This document shows, piece after piece, positions 1 through 7,687 of a stretch of 12,957 nt of DNA (the stretch's first letter is position 1; each line of letters opens with the position of its first letter). The position numbers were made by a program, and so were the translations under genes. The DNA lies in assembly GCF_002014825.1 (NCBI RefSeq), contig NZ_MUYU01000033.1, positions 1 through 12,957 of the forward strand, given 5' to 3'. The stretch is from Moraxella pluranimalium. Lineage in GTDB: Bacteria > Pseudomonadota > Gammaproteobacteria > Pseudomonadales > Moraxellaceae. The notes below the pieces were generated by a model that saw only the letters and a program-made list of their open reading frames with translations, was not told the DNA's origin and did no database searches.

Positions 1-17
1 TTGTAAAGGGTTTTCAT
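1..17 (-). CDS. 5' end of a second minus-strand gene (truncated by window edge); possible adhesin partner
   Basis: Only five codons are visible (Met-Lys-Thr-Leu-Tyr), read leftward from an ATG at 15-17. The start is supported by a good Shine-Dalgarno sequence, TAAGGA on the minus strand (24-29), with a six-base spacer. The gene lies 81 bp downstream of the adhesin stop codon on the same strand, so the two are probably co-transcribed in part, although a hairpin terminator separates them. In Acinetobacter, genes directly downstream of long trimeric autotransporters encode an OmpA-like periplasmic peptidoglycan-binding partner (TpgA next to AtaA). That identity is inferred from position only, since five residues cannot identify a family. 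A lone Met-Lys-Thr start also fits an exported protein. Confidence 0.4.
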
Positions 18-47
18 AGTAAGTCCTTAAACTCAAAATTAAATTGG

Positions 48-78
48 GAAACTACCCTGCCACTGGCAAGGTAGTTTC
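48..78 (-). terminator. Hairpin terminator behind the adhesin gene
   Basis: Two 14-base arms (48-61 and 65-78) pair around a three-base loop. Thirteen pairs are Watson-Crick and one is a G-U wobble in the minus-strand transcript. The stem begins about 20 bp after the adhesin TAA. On the minus strand it is followed by CCAATTTAATTTTGAG, which is T-rich but not an unbroken T run, so termination may be incomplete. The tail runs straight into the leader and Shine-Dalgarno of the next gene, so the hairpin may act as an attenuator that lets some read-through reach it. Confidence 0.7.
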
Positions 79-98
79 TGAGGTTAATCAGCGGTGGA

Positions 99-3000
99 TT
101 ACCACTGCCAGCCCATACCAGTACCGATGGTGTAATCACCTTGGGTATTGGCAGTACCAGACATCTTGAAGATTAGACGCTCGTTGTCGCTTGCACTTGA
201 GAAGCCGACAGCGATTGCGCTTTCACCTTTGTGATGACCTAGACCAACACCAACCAAGTTCGCACCTGGACGGGTAACTTGCGGGATGTTCACCATTGCA
301 GCAGCACCTGCTAGGCCTGCACGATAGTTGTCATCCAAGTCATCGATACGATTGTTGATATCACCAAGCTGGTTGTTGATATTGTTAGCAACCGCATACA
401 GCTGGCTACCGTTGATCGCATCAGTTGAGTTGGCGTTGATCGCACCGTTCGCCACGTGAGTGATTTGGTTACCACCAACGCTTAGCGCATTACCAGTACC
501 TGCACCAGTAGTTGGATCGGTATTGGCAGTTGCTGCGGTCTTACCATCAGACTCAAGTACAGTGCCCGCTACAGTGGTTAGTGTAGTACCTGCACCAGTC
601 GTTGCGTTGTTGATATTTACATCACCAGCATTAACAGTTGATGCATTCACATTCGTGTAAGTTGCATTTGCACTGGTTGCGATTGTGTAGTTTAGACCAT
701 CTTTGGTGATCGAAACATTATCGCCAGCAGTCAAGGTAACTGTATCGCCAGCATTCACCAGTGAATCACCACCTTTATCTTTAGATACACCTGTGCCAGT
801 CTTATCAACAGCCGCTGTGAAGCCTGCAGCATTGATAGTGTTCACGATGTCGCCAACGGTTGCAACTTTGCCTTTATCAGCATCGGTCACAGTAGCTTTA
901 CCTGCTGGGATGGTGTTGCCGTTAGCATCTTTGGTCGTACCATCAGTGACGCCTGAAGTACCAGTGGCCACATTAACAGTGACATCACCAGTGGTGCTGT
1001 TGTAGTCAATGTTAGTGGTTGTGCTGTTAGCAAAGTTGATATTGCCCGCTACAGTACCGTTGTTAAACGTTGGCAAGATTGCAGAGATTTGGCTAGTAAC
1101 GTCAGCTTTATCCACTGGAGTACCTGAGCCATCTTTAGCAGTGTTGTAAGTACCATCTGGTTGTAGGTAAACGGTATCGCCTGCAGCGTTGATATAGGTG
1201 ATTTCGGTAGTCTTGTTGTCAACGTTGACGTTGTAAGTCACATTGGTACCATCAACAACTGCTGTTGTGCCAGTGCCATTGTTGAAACTTACTGTTTGGT
1301 TGCCAACAACTGTTGCATTAGAGGCATTGTTGTTGCCGGTCATTGACCAATTTAACGACGAAGCAATGTTGTTCGTGATATTTTGTACCTGACCATAATT
1401 CACCGCATCCGTTGCATTCGTACCCGCAGCAACATTGGTGATTACATTACCACCCATGTTAATGGTTGAATTTGGATTTACTGTGAAGTCATTTACCGTT
1501 GTATCACCTTTAACAGTTAGATTACCAGCTACATCGACATTGGTAAATGAAACATTCTCTGTGGTTGAGATATTAAAGGTTGCGCCATTTTGCTCAATCT
1601 TAATATTGTTACCCGCATTGAATGTTACTGTGTCACCCGCTTTAACAGGGGTTGACGCATTGCCAGTCACTTCACCCTTAGAGCCTGCAACTTTACCTGC
1701 AATCGCATTCCAAGAAACGTTGTTAATGGTATTCACGATATCGCCTACAGTGGCAACTTTATCACCTGAGCTCACTACTTTATCAGCAGCAACTGTATTT
1801 CCTGCTGCATCAGTGTAAGTCACTGAACCATCATCAGGATTGGTTTTTGCAGTAACAGGGTTGCCGTCTTTATCGGTGTAAGTAACAGTTGCTTTACCAG
1901 CGTCGGTCACCGCCGAAGTACCAGTGGCCACATTAACAGTGACATCACCAGTGGTGCTGTTGTAGTCAATGTTAGTGGTTGTGCTGTTAGCAAAGTTGAT
2001 ATTGCCCGCTACAGTACCGTTGTTAAACGTTGGCAAGACTGCAGAGACTTGGCTAACTACATCAGCTGCATCAACAACATTACCTGCTGCATCAGTGTAA
2101 GTGATATCACCAGTTGCAGGGTCAACTACTTGAGTTAGTGGGTTGCCAGATGCATCCGCATAAGTAATCTTAGTAGTCTTGTCGTCAACATTCACATCAA
2201 ATGTGATATTGCTTTGAACACCATCTTTAGACTCAACACGTGCAGTCGTACCAGTACCGTTTACAAAGGCAACAGTGTCATATGGCTTAACAAAGTCCAC
2301 ATCTTCATTGTTAACTTTTAGGTTCCAACCAGCGTTTAGGACGTCGCCTAGGGTTGCTGCGTTGTTGCCTGACGCTTCTGCAATCTTAGCTGCTTCTTGT
2401 GCTGTGATTGGAGCTTTTGCTGTCGGTTGTGCTGTTACCGTACCTTTTTCATCAGTCACTGGGAAGCTTGAAGTGCTTAGCAGTGTAGAAGTTAGGTTAG
2501 AGATAACATTCCTACCATCAACAGTACCAATAGTGATTGGGTTAGCTACATTGGTGATAACCTCTGCTGGATCTACAACATTGCCTTGAGCATCAACAAA
2601 ATCACCAGCTTTATTTTTAGTAACTGGATTACCATCTTTATCTGTATAAGTGATTTCGTTGCCACCAACAGTGGTGCTGTTGAAGGTTACGTCATCAGCT
2701 GTTGCGTAGGTGTAAGAGATCACATCTGCACCGTTTGCATCTTTTTCAACTTTTTGAGTGACAACCATGTTTTTGCCAGCTTCGAAGTTGACTTGCTCAC
2801 CTGGGTTAACCAAGGTTTCAGTTGCTTGACCAGTTGCTGTGGTTGAGTTGGTTCTCCAGCCTGAGCCGTTGATAGCGTCAGCAACGTTTTGAGCAGTTGC
2901 AACTTGATTACCTGCATTGTTGATTGCAGTTTGTGCTGCTTCTACGGCTTCTTGAGCTGCTTTCTTCTCAGCTTCAGTTGCAGTATCAGGTAGCGCTGCT

Positions 3001-6000
3001 AGTGCATCTTCAGCTGCTTTTAGCGCATCAGTCAATGCTGGAGTTACAGGACCTGTAACAGAGCCGTCGGCTTCAGGAGTGATTTCGCCTGTGTTCACTT
3101 CAACTTTGATGCCGTCTGGTGTGTTAGTTACAGTAGTAGTATCACCGTTAACTAGATTCACAGGACCAGTTACGTTCTCGCCGTTTACTTGAGGTTGTAC
3201 AGCAGTGATTTGGCTAGTTACAGGACCAGTATATGGTGAACCATCAGCATTGCTGTAAGTACCGTCTGCGTTCTTAGTGATAGGTGCACCAGTGTCGCTC
3301 ACATAAGTAATCTTAGTAGTCTTGTTGTCAACATTCACATCAAATGTGATATTGCTTTGAACACCATCTTTAGACTCAACACGTGCAGTTGTACCAGTAC
3401 CATTTACAAAGGCAACAGTGTCGTATGGCTTAACAAAGTCCACAGCTTCATCATTGACTTTTAGGTTCCAGCCAGCGTTTAGTACGTCGCCTAGTGTTGC
3501 TGCGTTATTGCCTGCAGTGTTCACAAGGTCTTGAGCGTCTTTTGCGGTAAATGGTGTACCATCCGCTTTGTTTGGTGCTGTTGTTGTTGGTGCATCACCG
3601 ACACTTGTTGTATTTGGCAAGGTAGAAGTTAGGTTAGAAATCACATTCTTACCATCAACAGTACCAATAGTGATTGGGTTCTCCACTTTGGTGATAACGT
3701 CTGCTGGATCAACTACATTGCCCGCTGCATCAGTATAGGTGACTGAGCCATCAGGATTTGTTGTTGCTTTTAAGGTATCACCCGCAGCATTAGTGTAGGT
3801 AATTTCGTTACCGCCTACAGTGGTGCTGTTGAAGGTTACGTCATCAGCTGTTGCGTAGGTGTAAGAGATCACATCTGCACCGTTTGCATCTTTTTCAACT
3901 TTTTGAGTGACAACCATATTCTTGCCAGCTTCGAAGTTGACTTGCTCACCTGGGTTAACCAAGGTTTCAGTTGCTTGACCAGTTGCTGTGGTAGAGTTGG
4001 TTCTCCAACCTGAGCCGTTGATTGCATCAGCAACAGTCTTGGCGCTAACAAAGCCAGTTGGGTTGTTGCCATTTGTATCACCCGCTTGTACTGCACCAGT
4101 GTTGGTTGGTGTTGTACCTGTGGTATCTTTTGTAAAGCTAATCGCACCTGCATTAGCAAGCTCAATTTTCACATCATAGGTACCAGTGGTTGCATTGTTT
4201 GCACCAGTTACAGAGATATGGTTGTCGCCGATGAAGTTTACAGTGTTTGCACTCTTCACAGCTGCATCATAGCCATTGTCAGGTGTTGCAACTACCCAGC
4301 CGTAGTTCGCTAGATCTTTAGCGGTAACAACAGCATTAGGTGTGTTTTTCGCTGCAGTGGTCAGATCAAGTAGATCGGTTGCAGTTTTTGCGGCTTTTTC
4401 ACCGACATTGATTGAAGTAACTGGTAGTTTTGAAGTGACGTTAACATTATCAAATACAACGCTATCTTTAGTTGAGTAAGTGATTGTACCGTTAGCCGCT
4501 TGCTTAACAGTCATATTCTTACCAGCAATCATTTCAACGACATCACCTGGGTTGATGATTTCGTCAGTACCAGATACTTTGGTGCCGTCAGTTGTTGCAG
4601 AAGATTTTAGTGTAAAGCCTGAATTATTGATCGCTTCAACGATATCACCTGCATTCACCAACTTGGTTGCATCACCTACCGCTGGTGTTTCAACTTTACC
4701 TGTCGGTGTTTGGTTGTTAGTAGCTGTCGGTGCAGTTGATACGTTTAGATCTGTCTTTGGCAATGCATCATTGATTTTTGACAAATCAATATCATAGGTC
4801 ACATTTGTTGTTGTGCCGTCAGAATCTACAGAAACCGTTGTATTGGTGCCAGCTTTAAACACCACATTGTTACCTGGGTTAACTGTGTCTTTTTTGTTTG
4901 CAGCGGTTGTGTCGGTTTGATAAACATTCCAACCAGAAGCGTTGATAGCATTAACCACAGTCGTTGCGTTGACTAGCTTGTCGCCGTCTGTTGCTGCTGG
5001 AGTATCGATTTTACCATCAGTACCAGTCGAACCATCAGTTAGTGTAGTATCACCAACAGTCGTGGTTAGATTTGGATCAGCAAGGTTAATGTCAACTTTG
5101 ATTTCATTTGAAGCGCCGTTATTGCTTGGCGTTACAGTAACAGTAGTACCATTGCCGTTAATGAAGTTCACAGTGTCGTATGGTGTTACTACGTCTTTAG
5201 CTGTACCGTTTTCTTTTAGGTTCCAGCCAGCATTTAGTACGTCACCTAGAGTAGCAGCGTTGGTTAGACCAGTGGTTGGTTTCGCTGTAGTTTCGGTTGC
5301 ACCTACTGGTGGTTGGATAACAGTAGTTAGATTAGAAATCGTACCGCCAGTAGCTGCGTCACCGCTGGTGATTGTCACAGGGTTGGTATCTGTGTCGCCA
5401 TTTTTAACGATGACGCTCTTGAACTCTGGGTTTTCAGCCATTTGGATTTGGACTTGGTTGTCCGTTACCACAGTTTGGATGTTCTTGGCTGAATACGTGC
5501 TATCTACAGCTTTATCGGTATTTTCAGCTAGTGCTTTATTGGTTTTTGAACCAATGATTGCAATGCTAGAGCCTAGCTCTTGCTGAGTACCGTTCGCACC
5601 TGTATCTGCATTGGTATTTGCAGTGAATGTCAATGGTTGGTTGACCGCTTGGCTTAGTGCAGTTAGTGCATCACCGATTGAGGTGTATTCAACCTGATCA
5701 GGCGTACTGTTGCTTGGGTCGTTGCTGGTTAGGTTGTAGCTTAGCGTGAAGTTAGCAGTGTTTGGTGTATCTGGTGATACTTTACCACCTAGTGCATCTA
5801 CAGTTGACTTGTAGAAGTTGTCAAGCACCACATTAGTTGCATATAGCTGTGAACCGTTAATCGCATCGGTAGAAGTTGCAGAGATATTACCCGGTGCGAC
5901 GTTGATGATTTGACGCTCAGCGCCTGTAGCACCGACAGAGACGATACCGGTCGCAGTACCTTCGAAACCGCTATAATGTAAATTACCTACAGTTGCATTA

Positions 6001-7214
6001 TCAACTTGGCGTGGCGCACCTGCAGTGGTCAATGTCGAGCTCTCTGAGCTGTTTTGACCCAAAATCACGTTGTTTGCAGCAGTTGCAGTAATGTTGCTAC
6101 CTAGAACAGATGTACCATCAGCAGAAACTGTGTTATTTGGACCTACGGCTACCGAATTTGCACCTGAAACTTTTGTTACATTACCAACTGCAATTGAGTT
6201 AGTCGCTGTGCTAGCACTAACGTTCGCATTGTTACCGATGGCAATAGAATAGCCTGCTTCTGTATTTGCAGCTTGTCCCATTGCAGTAGAACGAAGACCT
6301 GTAGCCCAAGTAGAACGACCGATAGCAACTGCACGTTCGCCAAATGATTTAGCAGCTGGACCGACAGCAGTACCCGACTCTCCTGTTACACCTGCCGAAT
6401 TACCTACTGCTACAGCATTAGTCGCACTTGCATTAGCAGACGGACCAAAAGCAACCGAATAGGCTTGTGATGCATTAGCAAATGAACCGATTGCAGAGGC
6501 GCTCATTGCACTTGCACTACTGTTCCCACCAAGTGCCATTGACAGCGATGCTGAAGCATTTGAGTGAATACCCATAGCAAGCGACGTACCACCTGATGCC
6601 GTAGCATTATAACCAATCGCTGTTGCTCCACCAGCGCTAGCAGTTGAGGTACCACCGATTGCTGTTGCATAAGCAGCAGATGTTTCTGCGTGATAACCAA
6701 TTGCGGTTGCGACCTCACCAGCAGCGGTATTTAACGCACCACGACCAATTACAGTACTATAAGAGGTCGGAGCAGCATTAAGCTGCTGAGCACCTGCACC
6801 GATAACAACGTCTTGTTCACCTAACGATACCGCTTTTGAACCAATTACGGCAGAAATCGCACCGCCAGATGCCTCAGTACCAAGAACAACAGAACCACCT
6901 GCGGTTGTAGTTAACTGGGAATTTTTACCAATTAAAACACTATCACCAAACGCTTTGTTGGTGCCAATAGGTGTTGCAGCGTACAAAGATTCACCTGTAG
7001 ATGTGACTGTTGTACCGCCTGCTACAGCTGCCTCCACTGTGGTTGCTGCCATCGCTTGAGAGGCTGACGCAATCCCTGCGGTCGCTACTGCGACTGCTAG
7101 TGCGGTTTTGGCAGTCTTCACTGACTTGGTTTTGCCCTTGGCGCGGGCGATTTCTGAAACCGCTGTCCAACTTTGGGTAGCGTGGTTCCAGATGACTTTA
7201 AAAGCTTTATTCAT
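99..7214 (-). CDS. Giant trimeric autotransporter adhesin (YadA/Ata/Hag-type, 2371 aa)
   Basis: This is a type Vc surface adhesin: trimers insert a beta-barrel in the outer membrane and expose a long fibre that binds host or abiotic surfaces. Residues 1-31 form an ESPR (Met-Asn-Lys-Ala-Phe-Lys-Val-Ile-Trp-Asn...). A hydrophobic stretch and Ala-Met-Ala give a likely cleavage after about residue 56. Residues about 86-390 form a YadA-like head of repeats such as AxAIG and SxAxG. Residues about 425-461 are a neck (...STDAINGSQLYAT). The stalk to about 2280 contains about eleven modules with an N-x-SGW or AGW motif followed by a VxPGDTVNFxAG-like strand. It ends in a second STDAINGSQLYA neck, a short coiled coil (NNQLGDINNRIDDL) and a roughly 73-residue anchor ending Gly-Trp-Gln-Trp. 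I saw no cysteine. The start at 7212-7214 is preferred because ESPRs begin Met-Asn-Lys and AAGTGA lies just upstream. An in-frame ATG at 7260-7262 lacks a ribosome binding site. The overall design resembles Acinetobacter Ata/AtaA more than Moraxella UspA1. The ligand cannot be read from the sequence. Confidence 0.95.
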   Translation of the reverse strand: MNKAFKVIWNHATQSWTAVSEIARAKGKTKSVKTAKTALAVAVATAGIASASQAMAATTVEAAVAGGTTVTSTGESLYAATPIGTNKAFGDSVLIGKNSQLTTTAGGSVVLGTEASGGAISAVIGSKAVSLGEQDVVIGAGAQQLNAAPTSYSTVIGRGALNTAAGEVATAIGYHAETSAAYATAIGGTSTASAGGATAIGYNATASGGTSLAMGIHSNASASLSMALGGNSSASAMSASAIGSFANASQAYSVAFGPSANASATNAVAVGNSAGVTGESGTAVGPAAKSFGERAVAIGRSTWATGLRSTAMGQAANTEAGYSIAIGNNANVSASTATNSIAVGNVTKVSGANSVAVGPNNTVSADGTSVLGSNITATAANNVILGQNSSESSTLTTAGAPRQVDNATVGNLHYSGFEGTATGIVSVGATGAERQIINVAPGNISATSTDAINGSQLYATNVVLDNFYKSTVDALGGKVSPDTPNTANFTLSYNLTSNDPSNSTPDQVEYTSIGDALTALSQAVNQPLTFTANTNADTGANGTQQELGSSIAIIGSKTNKALAENTDKAVDSTYSAKNIQTVVTDNQVQIQMAENPEFKSVIVKNGDTDTNPVTITSGDAATGGTISNLTTVIQPPVGATETTAKPTTGLTNAATLGDVLNAGWNLKENGTAKDVVTPYDTVNFINGNGTTVTVTPSNNGASNEIKVDINLADPNLTTTVGDTTLTDGSTGTDGKIDTPAATDGDKLVNATTVVNAINASGWNVYQTDTTAANKKDTVNPGNNVVFKAGTNTTVSVDSDGTTTNVTYDIDLSKINDALPKTDLNVSTAPTATNNQTPTGKVETPAVGDATKLVNAGDIVEAINNSGFTLKSSATTDGTKVSGTDEIINPGDVVEMIAGKNMTVKQAANGTITYSTKDSVVFDNVNVTSKLPVTSINVGEKAAKTATDLLDLTTAAKNTPNAVVTAKDLANYGWVVATPDNGYDAAVKSANTVNFIGDNHISVTGANNATTGTYDVKIELANAGAISFTKDTTGTTPTNTGAVQAGDTNGNNPTGFVSAKTVADAINGSGWRTNSTTATGQATETLVNPGEQVNFEAGKNMVVTQKVEKDANGADVISYTYATADDVTFNSTTVGGNEITYTNAAGDTLKATTNPDGSVTYTDAAGNVVDPADVITKVENPITIGTVDGKNVISNLTSTLPNTTSVGDAPTTTAPNKADGTPFTAKDAQDLVNTAGNNAATLGDVLNAGWNLKVNDEAVDFVKPYDTVAFVNGTGTTARVESKDGVQSNITFDVNVDNKTTKITYVSDTGAPITKNADGTYSNADGSPYTGPVTSQITAVQPQVNGENVTGPVNLVNGDTTTVTNTPDGIKVEVNTGEITPEADGSVTGPVTPALTDALKAAEDALAALPDTATEAEKKAAQEAVEAAQTAINNAGNQVATAQNVADAINGSGWRTNSTTATGQATETLVNPGEQVNFEAGKNMVVTQKVEKDANGADVISYTYATADDVTFNSTTVGGNEITYTDKDGNPVTKNKAGDFVDAQGNVVDPAEVITNVANPITIGTVDGRNVISNLTSTLLSTSSFPVTDEKGTVTAQPTAKAPITAQEAAKIAEASGNNAATLGDVLNAGWNLKVNNEDVDFVKPYDTVAFVNGTGTTARVESKDGVQSNITFDVNVDDKTTKITYADASGNPLTQVVDPATGDITYTDAAGNVVDAADVVSQVSAVLPTFNNGTVAGNINFANSTTTNIDYNSTTGDVTVNVATGTSAVTDAGKATVTYTDKDGNPVTAKTNPDDGSVTYTDAAGNTVAADKVVSSGDKVATVGDIVNTINNVSWNAIAGKVAGSKGEVTGNASTPVKAGDTVTFNAGNNIKIEQNGATFNISTTENVSFTNVDVAGNLTVKGDTTVNDFTVNPNSTINMGGNVITNVAAGTNATDAVNYGQVQNITNNIASSLNWSMTGNNNASNATVVGNQTVSFNNGTGTTAVVDGTNVTYNVNVDNKTTEITYINAAGDTVYLQPDGTYNTAKDGSGTPVDKADVTSQISAILPTFNNGTVAGNINFANSTTTNIDYNSTTGDVTVNVATGTSGVTDGTTKDANGNTIPAGKATVTDADKGKVATVGDIVNTINAAGFTAAVDKTGTGVSKDKGGDSLVNAGDTVTLTAGDNVSITKDGLNYTIATSANATYTNVNASTVNAGDVNINNATTGAGTTLTTVAGTVLESDGKTAATANTDPTTGAGTGNALSVGGNQITHVANGAINANSTDAINGSQLYAVANNINNQLGDINNRIDDLDDNYRAGLAGAAAMVNIPQVTRPGANLVGVGLGHHKGESAIAVGFSSASDNERLIFKMSGTANTQGDYTIGTGMGWQW
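955..1078 (-). repeat. Adhesin stalk repeat R1, copy 1
   Basis: These 124 bp are identical to 1915-2038, exactly 960 bp away, so the reading frame is kept. They encode a stalk strand block around PTFNNGTVAGNINFANSTTT. Similarity continues with scattered mismatches into the flanking SQISAI/SQVSAV segment. Perfect identity amid diverged flanks suggests recent duplication or gene conversion. Confidence 0.95.
1915..2038 (-). repeat. Adhesin stalk repeat R1, copy 2
   Basis: This is the partner of 955-1078, with 124 bp of perfect identity and a 960-bp offset. A third, more diverged relative of the same protein block (SQITAVQPQVNGENVTG) is encoded near 3120-3220. Confidence 0.95.
2160..2886 (-). 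repeat. Adhesin stalk long repeat R2, C-terminal copy
   Basis: This segment matches 3300-4035. It encodes, in protein order, a GSGWRTNS module, an ITIGTVDGRNVISNL block and a TLGDVLNAGWNL module ending in KTTKITY. Bases 2668-2768 are identical to 3817-3917 (offset 1149 bp). The TLGDVLNAGW end aligns at an offset of 1143 bp, so the central linker differs by an in-frame 6-bp net change. The linker between the blocks is the most diverged part. Confidence 0.9.
3300..4035 (-). repeat. Adhesin stalk long repeat R2, N-terminal copy
   Basis: This is the partner of 2160-2886, with the same order of modules (GSGWRTNS, ITIGTVDGKNVISNL, TLGDVLNAGWNL, KTTKITY). The two copies are separated by about 410 bp that encode another strand block and an Ala/Glu-rich helical insert found only once in the protein. 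Confidence 0.9.
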
Positions 7215-7223
7215 AATTTCACT

Positions 7224-7237
7224 TACTATATATAGTA
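7224..7237 (-). promoter_or_regulatory. 14-bp perfect dyad just upstream of the adhesin start
   Basis: TACTATATATAGTA is a perfect palindrome about 10 bp before the adhesin ATG, abutting the AAGTGA ribosome binding site. It could be a protein-binding site, an RNA hairpin that limits ribosome access, or a chance AT-rich palindrome. Confidence 0.35.
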
Positions 7238-7270
7238 GGTTGAGTATTTGCCTGACAGACATGGCAATAA

Positions 7271-7292
7271 GCAGTAAAAGTCACTTTACCGC
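7271..7292 (-). promoter_or_regulatory. Hairpin in the adhesin 5' leader
   Basis: On the minus strand GCGGTAAA and TTTACTGC pair over eight positions, including one G-U, around a six-base loop. No T run follows, so it is not an intrinsic terminator. It sits in the middle of the predicted leader of about 150 nt and could affect RNA stability or translation. Confidence 0.35.
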
Positions 7293-7371
7293 CATATCAC
7301 AATCAAGCTCCGGATTTCGATACGAACGCAGTAGCAGAACATGGCGACTGGGCTCGTAGAAATATGTATAG

Positions 7372-7380
7372 ATTATATCA
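7372..7380 (-). promoter_or_regulatory. Adhesin promoter, extended -10 (TGATATAAT)
   Basis: On the minus strand this reads TG-A-TATAAT, a perfect extended -10. The region 17-18 bp upstream is TATAGT, a poor -35, as expected for an extended -10 promoter. Predicted initiation near 7365 leaves a leader of about 150 nt. The nine-G tract begins 25 bp upstream of the hexamer, at the -35 boundary. A second option is TATAGT (7396-7401) as a -10 with the G tract inside its spacer. Confidence 0.6.
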
Positions 7381-7401
7381 CAGCTCATCAAAAATACTAT
7401 A

Positions 7402-7410
7402 CCCCCCCCC
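7402..7410 (-). repeat. Homopolymeric tract, nine G on the adhesin sense strand
   Basis: Nine consecutive C on the plus strand (G on the adhesin strand) lie about 190 bp upstream of the adhesin start and touch its core promoter. Such tracts slip during replication. In Moraxella catarrhalis, poly-G tracts are known to control uspA1 and hag/mid expression. This is a candidate phase-variation switch by promoter strength rather than by frameshift. Confidence 0.75.
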
Positions 7411-7492
7411 TGCCGAAATTTAGAATTTGATAAAACAAATCATTGAAAAATCATTCATAAAAATATGTTATGTTTCATATAGATATTATTTT

Positions 7493-7513
7493 TTTGATTA
7501 AATTTTAATCAAA
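7493..7513. promoter_or_regulatory. Perfect 21-bp palindrome (10-1-10) upstream of the adhesin promoter
   Basis: The arms TTTGATTAAA and TTTAATCAAA flank a single central T with no mismatch. The site lies 83 bp upstream of the G tract. Neither orientation is followed by a T run, so a terminator is unlikely. It looks like an operator for a dimeric regulator of the adhesin. The TTGAT/ATCAA half-sites are nine bases apart, not the four expected for FNR. The regulator is unknown. Confidence 0.4.
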
Positions 7514-7672
7514 TTAGAGGTGTAATTCATTTACATAATTTTACATAAAATTCTATCGCTAAGCGTCAGATTTGTATTAATAATATTTAGTATAAAAAAT
7601 TAATAAAATATACAATATGTAGCTAGATTCTATAGTAATATTTGCGTAACTTAATTACTGTATTTGATTTTG

Positions 7673-7687
7673 GCATAATGATTATGC
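7673..7687. promoter_or_regulatory. Fur-box-like 15-bp palindrome (7-1-7)
   Basis: GCATAAT-G-ATTATGC is a perfect dyad. Against the 7-1-7 Fur consensus TGATAATnATTATCA the inner ten of fourteen positions match and the outer two on each side differ. CATAAT (7674-7679) could itself serve as a plus-strand -10 with TTAATT 17 bp upstream. Alternatively, the dyad followed by GGTTTTT could be a weak terminator. Confidence 0.35.

Noticed and set aside
955..4035. CRISPR or tandem satellite array
   Set aside because: The repeats are long, in-frame, few in number and encode stalk modules of the adhesin. There is no short repeat-spacer pattern.
4942..5586. Long open frames on the plus strand inside the adhesin gene, the longest 214 codons
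   Set aside because: They are antisense to a gene with clear domain structure throughout. Their Val/Thr/Ser/Pro-rich composition is what the reverse of a repetitive Thr/Asn/Asp-rich coding sequence gives. None has a recognisable domain.
7215..7262. Adhesin start 16 codons upstream, at 7260-7262
   Set aside because: There is no ribosome binding site before it, and it would put 16 residues in front of the Met-Asn-Lys start typical of ESPR signal peptides.
7284..7342. 18-codon upstream frame in the adhesin leader
   Set aside because: It has no ribosome binding site and nothing else supports translation.
7493..7513. FNR site
   Set aside because: The TTGAT and ATCAA half-sites are separated by nine bases instead of the four required by the FNR consensus.
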